From assembly GCA_017557425.1 (NCBI GenBank), contig JAFYYU010000017.1:124001-188000 (forward strand): a stretch of 64,000 bases of DNA, read 5' to 3'. The notes below the pieces were generated by a model. That model ran no database searches, had not been told where the DNA came from, and saw only the letters and a program-made list of their open reading frames with translations. The translations under genes and the position numbers were made by a program. Below, in pieces: positions 54,001 through 60,393 of the stretch; within the stretch, counting starts at the first letter, position 1, and each line of letters starts with the position of its first letter. Source of the DNA: Muribaculaceae bacterium (GTDB taxonomy: Bacteria; Bacteroidota; Bacteroidia; Bacteroidales; Muribaculaceae).

Positions 54001-57000
54001 CGGCTTCCTTAACGGCAATCGTGTCGGTTCCGAAGGCTCCTGCCGGTGCCCCGACCTGACTGATGTCCATCACAGGCGGGGTGCGGTAAGTGAGCATGAG
54101 CTTCTTGTTACACTTGAACACGGGTAACGGCTCATTGTAGGGCGTGTAGATGGTGTCAGGGACGATGGTGTCGTTGGGATTGGTGAGGTTCACCGCCGGT
54201 ATGCTAGTGAACAACTCATCGCTCTCAATGACAGGGTTGTTGGGGAACTTGACGCTCTTCACCATGTATCGCAGCGGCGGTACCAAGGCACTGAACTCTC
54301 CGGTGTTCTCATCGGTGGTTATATAAATGGTTTTCACGTCATCGATGGTGCCTCCGGAACGGTAGGCGCTACTGTTGATGTCGGTCGAAGCGCTTTCTAC
54401 AGCCACGTCATCGGGATTGGGAATCCACTCGACTGTGGTGCCCTGCACCTGCTGCACGGCATTGAGCATGCGCTGGGGGTGGTCAAGCGGTGTCAAGGCA
54501 ATGACTGCCTTGCCGATGGTGTTCTCGCTCACACCATATCCCAGCGGTTTCTCGCCCTCGGTGTTGCCGCCGGTGACGCGGCCGGCAAGTATCACGAGGG
54601 TGTTGTCGTAGAAATCAATGTGGGTGTCGTTAAGGAACTCATAGGTCTCGTTCACGTCGGCAGGATAGCGTCCCCCGGCCACAAAGGTGTGCCCGTTGCG
54701 GCGTGCCTCGATGTAATGGCTGCCGATGGGCACCGAAATCTCATATTCTCCGTTTGCGTCGCTATAGACAAGCTTATCGTTCTTGTTGCAGGGCGTGCCG
54801 TCAACATAGAAGCTCACGCTGTCAACAGGAATCGTCGTGCCGGCATAGCGGATGGTACCACTCACCTTGAAACTTGACACGTCAGTAAAGTCATAACCAT
54901 TGAGTGACAGCGAGGTGGCGCTGATGAAGCCTGTGCGGCTCACAGGGTTAAAAGAGTGGATTCCCTTGGAGGGTGCCACGGTGTAGCCCGTGCCGCTACC
55001 GGTAAACGGAATGCCACGGATGATGTACTCGCCGTTGGCATTAGTGATGCCGTAGAGTGACAGTTGATTCTCGCTGGGCACAATTTCCGACGGGCGGGTA
55101 TTGCGTCCCAGTTTGGGATGGTTACCGTTGGGGACGCCATCGGTACAGGAATAGTCAAAAGCATATTCCTCCAGGCCCTCGTCAAAGGTCCAATACACCT
55201 TCAAGCCGTCCTCGCGTCCGCTCAGCACGCGGTCATAGTTGGTGACAATCTCCTCATCAGGCAAAGCACGGTTCCATACCCTCACCTCATCAATGTTGCC
55301 CTTGAGGGTATTGTGGTGAGAACCTCCATATTCTGAACATATCCTCACTTTCACGACACCATTCTCGTCAGCAGGAATTTCGCTGTAGTCGAAATCGAGA
55401 TAAGGGGCGAAATTGCTGATATCAAAAATGTAGGGATTCTCAACGTCACCATTGATGATGAAAGTCAAAGTCCCGTCAGCGTTGTTGCGGAGCGTGATAT
55501 GGCTATACTTGTTGTATTCAAGCACTCCGGCAAGATTAGTGTCAGGATTGCGGAACCACTTTTCAGTCCCGCTGAATTTCATGGCCAGCGCAAAACCGTC
55601 GTGGTCGCCGCCATAACGGATGTGGTCATAATTGAACAGGTAGAAATTATAGCCTGTAAGTTTTCCCTCCTCATTTTCAGAGAAGGCATCGTAATTGTCT
55701 ATCTTGAACAGCCCGACCCATTGCTGGTCCTCTTCAGGATTTACCCACATCTGCAAGGTAAACGGCTGGTCCAGGCGCAGCATGCTGTTGGCCGTTGCGG
55801 CATTAGTGTCCCACTCCATGCCGCCGCCACTATCCAGCATCGCGCGGCTGTAGAACTGCGGACGTGACGTCTCGTCACCGCTGCGCAACAGGTTCAGCCT
55901 GACACCTTCGACAGCAGTGCCTGTTTCAAACTGCACGCGACCGGCTATCACACCTGTAGCCTGACTGAATCCGCTCTCGACAATCGCATTGCTGATGACG
56001 CGCCCCGTGCCGTCACAGTCGGGGGCGTAGGCCGCCACCCGATACTCGTAGTACCGTCCTGGCTCGGCGGTCTGATCAACAAAGGTATAGTTACTCGTTG
56101 TTCCCGAGGTAGTACCGATAGTCAACCAGTCGCTGGCGCCGATGAACCGCCTGTGCACCTCGTAGTAGGTCGGGGTGAGGCCTACCTGCTTGGCAGTCCA
56201 GTTCACGTGCACGCTGCCCATGTAGTTGCCCTTGCTGATGGTGACGCCGGTCACGATGCTGCCGTCGAGCAGGCTGGACTGAAGCGTGTCGCTGACGAAG
56301 TGCAGCTTACCGCCGAGCATGTCGGCGATGACGTAATACTGATACACTTCACAGCTCGACGCGGGCTTGTCGTCAATAAACGAGGCCTCGCCCGCGGTGC
56401 GGGGCACCGACACTTCCCCATAGCGGGTATTTACCGTTCCGTCGGGATTGATGCGGTTCACGGCGAAGGTGACATCCGCTTCACTGTTAGGCACGTTGCC
56501 AAATTCCCAATCTATCTTGATTTTATCGGTAACGTTGACATCTTGCGTCAAGTGGATAGGAATCACCGGGATGGTGTTGGTCTTGGCGACCGCCGCATTG
56601 ACGGGCAAGGCAGCATTGGGGCTTGACGGAATCTCCAGGGTACCCCACGAGTCCTTGAGCTGGAAAATCTCGTAGCGGTAATACTTGTTGTATTCCAACC
56701 CGTATTCGGCATTGTCGATGAAGTATCGCGACGTTGTCGAGCTCAGCTTCTCGCGGTTGCCGGAGCAGGAGCCGTACTGGTTCATTGTGGTTCGGTAAAT
56801 CTGGTATTCACCGTCGCCGGCATCGTCAGCGACATCCCACTGCAGACGCATCTCTCCGGTCACCTGGTTGAATGCCGCATCCACGTCGGGTGCAGTATTG
56901 CCGAATTCCCGTGAGGTCTTCTCGTTCTCGTTGAGGTTGAGCTCCACGTCACGGCCGTTGTAGCGGTAGGTAATGGTGGTGTTTTTCACTACTTCAACAT

Positions 57001-57838
57001 TGAAGTCCTTGTTCAACGGAACATCGAGTTCGAGCGAGTTGTTACCGCGGTTCACAGCGCTGCATGTGCCGCTGCTGTAGCTCCTGCCCTCGGCCATCAC
57101 AGTCACCTTGTAGTTGCTCGTATAATTGAAGTTCTGCACATTATTGCCCAGGGAACCTGGCAGCCAACTGTTGTCGGCCGTGAGTTTCACCTTGCCGGGA
57201 GCGCTCCATTCAAGATTGGCATCCCGACACTTCTCAAACTCCATTGCCAAGCCTCGCAAGTAACGGGCATGGATGGTGTAGTCATAGTCGCTGTGCCAGA
57301 AGTTGTCCTGGTGGTAGTAAGTGTCACTCTCGATCTGGATGGCAGTGACATTGTTAAGGCCAGTCTGGTTAGGGGTGAAGCGGAACGACATCCATTCGCC
57401 ATCCATTGTACCCTCGCCGATGACACCATAAGTGTAGTCGGTCTGCATGAAGTTACCCCCTTTAGGCCACTCACCTATCTTGTGAAGCGAGCCCCCGTGA
57501 ATCATCACATAGAACTCCTGCTTACTGCCATTTCTATTAAAGTCCTTGGCTTGCGGATAGTGATACCTGAACTTTATCTTGATGGTTGGATACTCGGCCG
57601 AGACGGCACCGTTGTGCTCACTCTCGAAGCCGCGAAAGTTATTCATCTCGGTGTTCTCGTCCTTGCCAGTGCACCAGCTGTAGCTCTTGCCGCTGCTCAC
57701 CTGGGAGACATAGACATTACACCAGTAGCGGCCGCCACCCGGATCAGAATAATATCCCGAAATGGCTTCGGCTGCCAGCGGTGACAACAACATCATCATT
57801 GTCAGCGCTAATTGGGTGAAAAGTTTTTTGGTTATCAT
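48050..57838 (-). CDS. Giant type IX-secreted LamG-domain surface protein
   Basis: 3,262-aa exported protein. Signal peptide 1-24. A fibronectin-III-like region lies near 530-620. A LamG/concanavalin-like domain at about 670-890 (FTLQMWVNPEEDQQWVGLF ... GNIDEVRVWNRAL, then VYWTFDEG). Carboxypeptidase-regulatory-like repeats at about 920-1060 (NANGEYIIRGIPF, DANGEYEISVPIG). An unrecognised central part of about 900 residues. Two more LamG domains near 2,150-2,320 and 2,360-2,530. Twin GWNWI segments near 2,890 and 2,985. A C-terminal type IX sorting domain (about 3,180-3,262: VNVFSASGALVARV ... LASGVYFVEART). No catalytic motif recognised. It is probably a cell-surface binding protein. Confidence 0.88.
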   Translation of the reverse strand: MITKKLFTQLALTMMMLLSPLAAEAISGYYSDPGGGRYWCNVYVSQVSSGKSYSWCTGKDENTEMNNFRGFESEHNGAVSAEYPTIKIKFRYHYPQAKDFNRNGSKQEFYVMIHGGSLHKIGEWPKGGNFMQTDYTYGVIGEGTMDGEWMSFRFTPNQTGLNNVTAIQIESDTYYHQDNFWHSDYDYTIHARYLRGLAMEFEKCRDANLEWSAPGKVKLTADNSWLPGSLGNNVQNFNYTSNYKVTVMAEGRSYSSGTCSAVNRGNNSLELDVPLNKDFNVEVVKNTTITYRYNGRDVELNLNENEKTSREFGNTAPDVDAAFNQVTGEMRLQWDVADDAGDGEYQIYRTTMNQYGSCSGNREKLSSTTSRYFIDNAEYGLEYNKYYRYEIFQLKDSWGTLEIPSSPNAALPVNAAVAKTNTIPVIPIHLTQDVNVTDKIKIDWEFGNVPNSEADVTFAVNRINPDGTVNTRYGEVSVPRTAGEASFIDDKPASSCEVYQYYVIADMLGGKLHFVSDTLQSSLLDGSIVTGVTISKGNYMGSVHVNWTAKQVGLTPTYYEVHRRFIGASDWLTIGTTSGTTSNYTFVDQTAEPGRYYEYRVAAYAPDCDGTGRVISNAIVESGFSQATGVIAGRVQFETGTAVEGVRLNLLRSGDETSRPQFYSRAMLDSGGGMEWDTNAATANSMLRLDQPFTLQMWVNPEEDQQWVGLFKIDNYDAFSENEEGKLTGYNFYLFNYDHIRYGGDHDGFALAMKFSGTEKWFRNPDTNLAGVLEYNKYSHITLRNNADGTLTFIINGDVENPYIFDISNFAPYLDFDYSEIPADENGVVKVRICSEYGGSHHNTLKGNIDEVRVWNRALPDEEIVTNYDRVLSGREDGLKVYWTFDEGLEEYAFDYSCTDGVPNGNHPKLGRNTRPSEIVPSENQLSLYGITNANGEYIIRGIPFTGSGTGYTVAPSKGIHSFNPVSRTGFISATSLSLNGYDFTDVSSFKVSGTIRYAGTTIPVDSVSFYVDGTPCNKNDKLVYSDANGEYEISVPIGSHYIEARRNGHTFVAGGRYPADVNETYEFLNDTHIDFYDNTLVILAGRVTGGNTEGEKPLGYGVSENTIGKAVIALTPLDHPQRMLNAVQQVQGTTVEWIPNPDDVAVESASTDINSSAYRSGGTIDDVKTIYITTDENTGEFSALVPPLRYMVKSVKFPNNPVIESDELFTSIPAVNLTNPNDTIVPDTIYTPYNEPLPVFKCNKKLMLTYRTPPVMDISQVGAPAGAFGTDTIAVKEAGEDILLPIYSHDEQTGEVTYNYGYPIFQSGRTYVFKVRAYEPYTNYDQSATGRLYRDMLRDSVITFDNEIGEAARIAAVDTTQDGHTLKRGDMVMLESEQIQLDSIGEATYRWIAGIPSLSVPYTRNMNASMVIQGQTKLWRYEGLDGIIAGVVPTGNNFITAGPSHVQMVLRDPPGDASSATWAKDSVTSDYTYTTRGIHQNTELGVDFRASAEIDVVAGTLVFAKITYNNIIHENAVTWSYNVNKTWDNHTSVTLTNSTSTSTSSNYNYVGRDGDVFIGYSTNYIIGAADKVGLFKQDDGSWGIGMKETVTMDEKFNTHFEYSQKYIENTLFDNIKRTRNSMLKHINSMSEIEENPAVATYYTFLTADDPRYGSSNSDPNYWPNDYNHGINGPSYYARYPQGYEGCDSVLWCNQIIEQWIGVLSANEEDKIKAFNDPKMKLGNESFETGSSITNSVTTTNKEVHNSTEYFSTGVAYKGKNGYLLDKMGAIIISNIDIGYHQTKQDVDETTTSERFSYTLNDTQRNNAHTVDIFDSPHGWSTIFRTRGGQTRCPYEGETKTKYYNPGMTLDYATMKSDNPHISMPIRNVVDIPAGQEAQIQVKFTNESETHEALTSAVVYVDAASNPDGLQIYMDGEPLVNGTELWIEYGAPLTKTLTIRQSDNSTLDYNDVTLVLANSCNPSKWIYETVSFSAHFVPAAPDVTLKLNKTVLNQRAVLKGEQIVATISDINRLFNGLKGVRLKYRFAGDSQWITAHEWFTDASYLTEGHETDEQSLMPTDQPNIVYNLILPDIDGHYMVAAESMCILGGKEYTAMTNEIEVIRDTRGPKLLGQAYPNTGILTPTDDIRIKFNEDIRESYLTKDENFFITGSLNDAQVTHDVSLQFNGNPVETDAYIPVTNTSFASTVWLKRKSGGTILEHGTEGNMLKVAINNNGQIEASINGTTVTSQDAVPMDKWVFLALNYVRGSAGTSNTLTMLMANDGSETMLFDEAIMPDYNANGRLTLGRDFTGMMHELVLWNKNCPVRTLLAQKDEVVAPYLPGLVGYWKMNEGYGTVVTDYARARNIHLPAESWNVENTNLAAHLDGEHSIKVPIGSVTPRETDSYVVETWFRGEKDKNARATLLSVTDRLSIGFDYDNSMILHLYSDSLSSLTGNGLPIVVSNVNYNDGNWHHIALNVHRGVSAVLYIDGKAVKTLAEQQLPSPVGDYLYVGSILKCNPETQMLEESYHFTGDIDELRVWNAACDGTSVIANRYNQVDTANVAGLIAYFPMERNVLDANGNIVAEFSLDNNAPLSINYGLTSAIGEGVTQASTAPALRKAPLRQNLEFDFTASANEIFINLNTLPSRMQGNLLTFVVKNVRDLQDNLSETITWSAVVDYNTLEWDQESITVEKDRLSEVTAWASLRNKGRASGRFNITGLPSWIVPSVTSGVLGTNESTSIQFTIGAYAPVGTHLVYAYAVNDDDICAPLMFIVTITGNDPQWSINPGDYESSMNIIGQIYIEDKICTNPNTKIGAFVDGSCCGVASPKLVTSRDAYFISMTIYGLEDTTKSQPVIFRIYDAEKGVVLGNVTTKLKGELLDLTYRPNDVIGDYDNPVMWQTNDNIEQQCNLMTGWNWISLYVVPEKGKADLESVFGHAKVFNTIKGKEGFAMNSGTKWTSTGLDTLAVGNLYKMKVKSDVNYSISGTMIDTRTATQTIYPGWNWIGPLSIYNLSLNEAFADLMPTRGDIVKSKNQVAFYDGYKWEGDLTALVPGLGYYYKSFKDTEATFRYPTIDAVTYQAPAMMRASGELPFTPVDHHQFSDNMNVVARVMNGGVELTNLCVAAFVDSECRGVTTATTDGYYMLTVAGNAEEAGKTVRFATMYNNEITWFDEQLQWRSDWIYGDLDEPLIFHLPSSGIIDVNGDVNTIVITPTIVTDVINVYSGDWIESVNVFSASGALVARVTPGDDKAVLNLSHLASGVYFVEARTYSGVRAVKQIIKR

Positions 57839-57843
57839 ATGCT

Positions 57844-57984
57844 TTAGTCATTAAGTTCTTTCTTGAAGAGTTCATCGACGGCTGCCTTGAGGTTAGGTGC
57901 CAGGGGCGGGATGTGGTGGTTCTGCTCCAGCCGCCGCAGCTCCCAAAGCAAGTATTGCGAATTGTGATTGTATCTTGGGCTCAT
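57844..57984 (-). CDS. 46-aa micro-ORF upstream of the giant gene
   Basis: Small ORF starting MSPRYNHNSQYLLWELRRLE and ending FKKELND. It stops 5 bases before the giant gene's ATG. It uses G/C-ending codons like the real genes around it (CTG CGG CGG CTG GAG CAG AAC), unlike the AT-rich spacer further upstream. It looks soluble: an amphipathic N-terminal helix, a HHIPPLAP turn and a charged C-terminal helix. I know no family. It is preceded by a second micro-ORF with a 3-base gap and one promoter, so the four genes form a plausible operon. It may be a small protein in its own right or a leader affecting translation of the giant gene. Confidence 0.55.
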   Translation of the reverse strand: MSPRYNHNSQYLLWELRRLEQNHHIPPLAPNLKAAVDELFKKELND

Positions 57985-57987
57985 AAA

Positions 57988-58104
57988 TCAACTGTCTAAA
58001 ACGAAAACACAATGCAGTCCCAACAGGCCGACCAATGCCTTTATACCAACGGCAAAGGAGTCTGTGACGTCGTTATCTATCGGTCGTTCGCGGGCATCAT
58101 CCAT
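57988..58104 (-). CDS. 38-aa micro-ORF with predicted membrane helix
   Basis: Small ORF starting MDDARERPIDNDVTDSF, then a hydrophobic stretch (AVGIKALVGLLGLHCVFVL) long enough to span a membrane, ending DS. Acidic N-terminus, one Lys in the helix. It begins about 25 bases after the putative -7 element and ends 3 bases before the 46-aa ORF. No family recognised. The tight spacing, start placement and composition argue for a real gene, but at this size chance cannot be excluded. Confidence 0.45.
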   Translation of the reverse strand: MDDARERPIDNDVTDSFAVGIKALVGLLGLHCVFVLDS

Positions 58105-58128
58105 ACGTCCGGGATAAATAGGCAACCG

Positions 58129-58136
58129 CAAATTTA
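58129..58136 (-). promoter_or_regulatory. -7 element of the micro-ORF / giant protein operon
   Basis: TAAATTTG on the minus strand fits TAnnTTTG; predicted start near 58123, some 20 bases before the 38-aa ORF. No well-spaced TTG upstream. Confidence 0.5.
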
Positions 58137-58282
58137 CTAAAAATATCAATAACAAGAGCACAATTCTTTCAAAATGTCAGAAAATCAGCCTGAAACGTGA
58201 AAAAACTGAGCCATTTCCACATTTACCCCCATCCATGAATTAAATACACAATAAACAAACTTATATGTAATAATAGCAGTAT

Positions 58283-58378
58283 ATGATGCAATTATTTCAA
58301 GCTATGTTTATGACTTTGGCGTGGGCCGACGCCATGTGCGCTACCTACATTATGGTCTTCAACATCATGACCGGCTAG
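58283..58378 (+). CDS. 31-aa Met-rich hydrophobic micro-ORF
   Basis: ORF beginning with two ATG codons (58283, 58286): MMQLFQAMFMTLAWADAMCA then TYIMVFNIMTG. Seven or eight of 31 residues are Met, and the peptide is hydrophobic with a single Asp. The 3' two thirds use GC-rich codons (GCG TGG GCC GAC GCC ATG TGC GCT ACC TAC) inside an otherwise AT-rich spacer. A factor-independent terminator begins 1 base after the TAG. No promoter of the standard type was found. It could be a small membrane protein, a leader peptide or a small RNA that happens to contain an ORF. Confidence 0.45.
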   Translation: MMQLFQAMFMTLAWADAMCATYIMVFNIMTG

Positions 58379-58400
58379 AATGATTGAGTAAATCATTTTT
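58379..58400 (+). terminator. Terminator of the Met-rich micro-ORF
   Basis: AATGATT (58379-58385) pairs with AATCATT (58391-58397) around GAGTA, then TTT. It lies immediately after the stop codon. The next 115 bases up to the ATPase promoter hold nothing I recognise. Confidence 0.65.
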
Positions 58401-58517
58401 GGATCGAAAAAAAGAAGTCGAGACCAGCCCCTCTTCAGTGTCAGCCTCATTAGTGGCATAAATACTTCTTAGTTTCAGCCAAAACGAGCAAAAAATATTA
58501 GTTTTGGAAAAAACTCA

Positions 58518-58547
58518 TTGCTGATTCAATTATTTATAATACCTTTG
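58518..58547 (+). promoter_or_regulatory. Promoter of the ATPase gene
   Basis: TTG (58518-58520), exactly 19 bases, TACCTTTG (58540-58547); leader about 18 bases. Confidence 0.7.
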
Positions 58548-58571
58548 CATCAACCGAAAACAACATACATT

Positions 58572-59996
58572 ATGGACAAACTTATCGGCAGAGAAAAAGA
58601 GATAAAACTGTTGACGGAGTACACCTCATCCACTCGTCCCGAATTTATCGCCATTTATGGTCGTCGCCGAGTAGGAAAGACGTTTCTGGTGAATCATTTG
58701 TTCCATGGCAAAATGGCCTTTGCCATGACCGGAGTATTGGACGGTACTTCAGAAGAACAAATGGAGGCATTTGTTGATGCCCTCCAAGAATACAGTCAGA
58801 AACCCGTTAAGCGTCCCGAGAATTGGATGGAGGCATTTCGACTTTTGAAGGATTATCTAAAACGAAAAGTCAAACTGAAACGTCGTTGTATTATATTTTT
58901 GGACGAACTACCGTCAATGGATACACAGCGCTCTGGGTTTATTCGGGCTCTGGGGTACTTTTGGAACTCGTGGGCGTCATTGCAAGACAACCTCACGTTA
59001 ATTGTATGTGGAAGCGCCACCTCTTGGATGATCAAGAATGTCGTTAATGACAAAGGCGGTTTACACGATCGCGTCACTCATGAACTACACCTACACCCGT
59101 TCACACTTCATGAAACCGAAGCATATTTGAAGAGCAGAAACTTCAAGTGGGAGCGCCTGTCTGTATTGCAGGCTTACATGGCTCTTGGTGGTGTGCCCTA
59201 TTATTTGAGTCTTTTGCATCATAATGAAAGTTTTGCGACAAATATCGACCGACTTTTCTTTGGAGAAGAGGAAGAATTGCGCAGGGAATATAAACGGCTG
59301 TATTCCACGTTGTTTAAATCGCCTGAATCCTATATGACAATCGTCAGCGCTCTATCAAAGGTAAAACAAGGTATGACCCGCAAAGAATTAACTACTGCGC
59401 TCGGTAAAGATTCAAGCGGAGGATTAAGCCAAAAACTGGAAGATTTGGTGAATTGTGATATCATTCGAAAGTATGTAATCCGAGAGAAGCGCATCAGCAA
59501 GCGTTCTGCAATCTACCAACTCACCGATTTCTATTCTCAGTTTTATCTGACATTCGTGCCTCGAGCTGAAGCCGAGACCAATTATTGGAGCAACCATGTC
59601 GGCACGCCTGAAATCAATACATGGTTAGGCCTGTGCTTTGAAAGGGTTTGTATGACTCACGTCTCAAAAATCAAGGAAGCGTTGGGAATTGACCGAATTT
59701 CAACAAAATTCTATTCATGGCAAAGCAAACTATCAACCCCGAAGGCTCAAATCGACATGATTCTTGATCGAGCCGATGGAATCATCAATCTTTGCGAAAT
59801 GAAATATAGCGAGGCCGAATATTCCATGGACAACTCCGAAACGATCAAATTACGCAACCGCTCAGCGGCTTTCAAAGAGGAGACAGGAGCAAAAGGAGCA
59901 CTGTGGCCAACATTGATTACGACCTACGGACTGAAAGACGGAATACACTCATCCACATTTGTCGCAACTCTGACCATGGACGATTTGTTCAAATAG
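58572..59996 (+). CDS. Archaeal-type ATPase fused to DUF234 nuclease-like domain
   Basis: 474-aa STAND/AAA-type ATPase. Start at MDKLIGREKEIKLL; upstream in-frame codons cover the promoter. Walker A GRRRVGKT at 30-37, Walker B IIFLDE at 107-112, and the sensor region LIVCGSATSWMIKN near 160. A winged-helix follows (MTRKELTTALGKDSSGGLSQKL near 276). The C-terminal DUF234 domain has D and E-x-K (QIDMILDR ... NLCEMKYSEAEY near 392-415), the PD-(D/E)xK nuclease pattern. Family members are multi-copy accessory genes of uncertain role. The gene is visibly more AT-rich than its neighbours, uses many AAA/GAA codons, and sits alone with promoter and terminator inside the candidate island. Confidence 0.9.
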   Translation: MDKLIGREKEIKLLTEYTSSTRPEFIAIYGRRRVGKTFLVNHLFHGKMAFAMTGVLDGTSEEQMEAFVDALQEYSQKPVKRPENWMEAFRLLKDYLKRKVKLKRRCIIFLDELPSMDTQRSGFIRALGYFWNSWASLQDNLTLIVCGSATSWMIKNVVNDKGGLHDRVTHELHLHPFTLHETEAYLKSRNFKWERLSVLQAYMALGGVPYYLSLLHHNESFATNIDRLFFGEEEELRREYKRLYSTLFKSPESYMTIVSALSKVKQGMTRKELTTALGKDSSGGLSQKLEDLVNCDIIRKYVIREKRISKRSAIYQLTDFYSQFYLTFVPRAEAETNYWSNHVGTPEINTWLGLCFERVCMTHVSKIKEALGIDRISTKFYSWQSKLSTPKAQIDMILDRADGIINLCEMKYSEAEYSMDNSETIKLRNRSAAFKEETGAKGALWPTLITTYGLKDGIHSSTFVATLTMDDLFK

Positions 59997-60011
59997 CAAA
60001 CACAATAAGAT

Positions 60012-60036
60012 AAAGGGGGGGAATAACCCCCTTTTT
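60012..60036 (+). terminator. Terminator of the ATPase gene
   Basis: AAAGGGGGG...CCCCCTTTTT hairpin 15 bases past the stop. Confidence 0.85.
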
Positions 60037-60162
60037 GTATTCCCCCGTTTTGTGATATAATAAGCATAGTTGCTGATATGACATTTTAATCAAAATCTCA
60101 TAACCTTCTGAAAATCATTAAAATATAACATCAAGAATTAAAAAGTCATATCATTCGCTACT

Positions 60163-60176
60163 CCCTCCAGCTCCAC
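60163..60176 (+). repeat. Possible attR core: copy of the ssrA 3' end
   Basis: CCCTCCAGCTCCAC, identical in sequence and orientation to 46243-46256. The flanks differ apart from CGA versus GGA just after. No tRNA can be folded here. Confidence 0.6.
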
Positions 60177-60181
60177 CGACT

Positions 60182-60212
60182 TAAGTCGCTGATATTCAGC
60201 GACTTATTTTCG
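60182..60212 (+). terminator. Terminator after the ssrA-end copy
   Basis: TAAGTCGCTGA (60182-60192) pairs over 11 bp with TCAGCGACTTA (60196-60206), then TTTTCGTTT. It lies 6 bases after the repeat, the same relation that the ssrA terminator has to ssrA. No gene lies upstream that obviously needs it. The remaining 60213-60339 shows nothing recognisable. Confidence 0.75.
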
Positions 60213-60339
60213 TTTATTATAAAACCCCGCTCTTGAACCCACTGTTTTCAGTGAGAGATGGAACAAGAGGTTAAACTCTATCATCATCCTTCACCCTAAT
60301 ACATCACTTTTTCACCTCGTTGACTGTATGTAAATGTAA

Positions 60340-60367
60340 GAATCGGGAGGCGTATACCCCCCGATTC
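60340..60367 (-). terminator. Hairpin after the sugar kinase gene
   Basis: GAATCGGG-AGG / CCCCCCGATT stem; on the minus strand followed by CTTACATTT. Moderate strength. Confidence 0.55.
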
Positions 60368-60393
60368 AAGTGCCTGTTGTGAGGCTATGGAAA

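Noticed and set aside
60150..60180. A tRNA gene ending CCCTCCAGCTCCACC
   Set aside because: No cloverleaf can be formed with the AT-rich sequence upstream. The match is to the ssrA 3' end instead.
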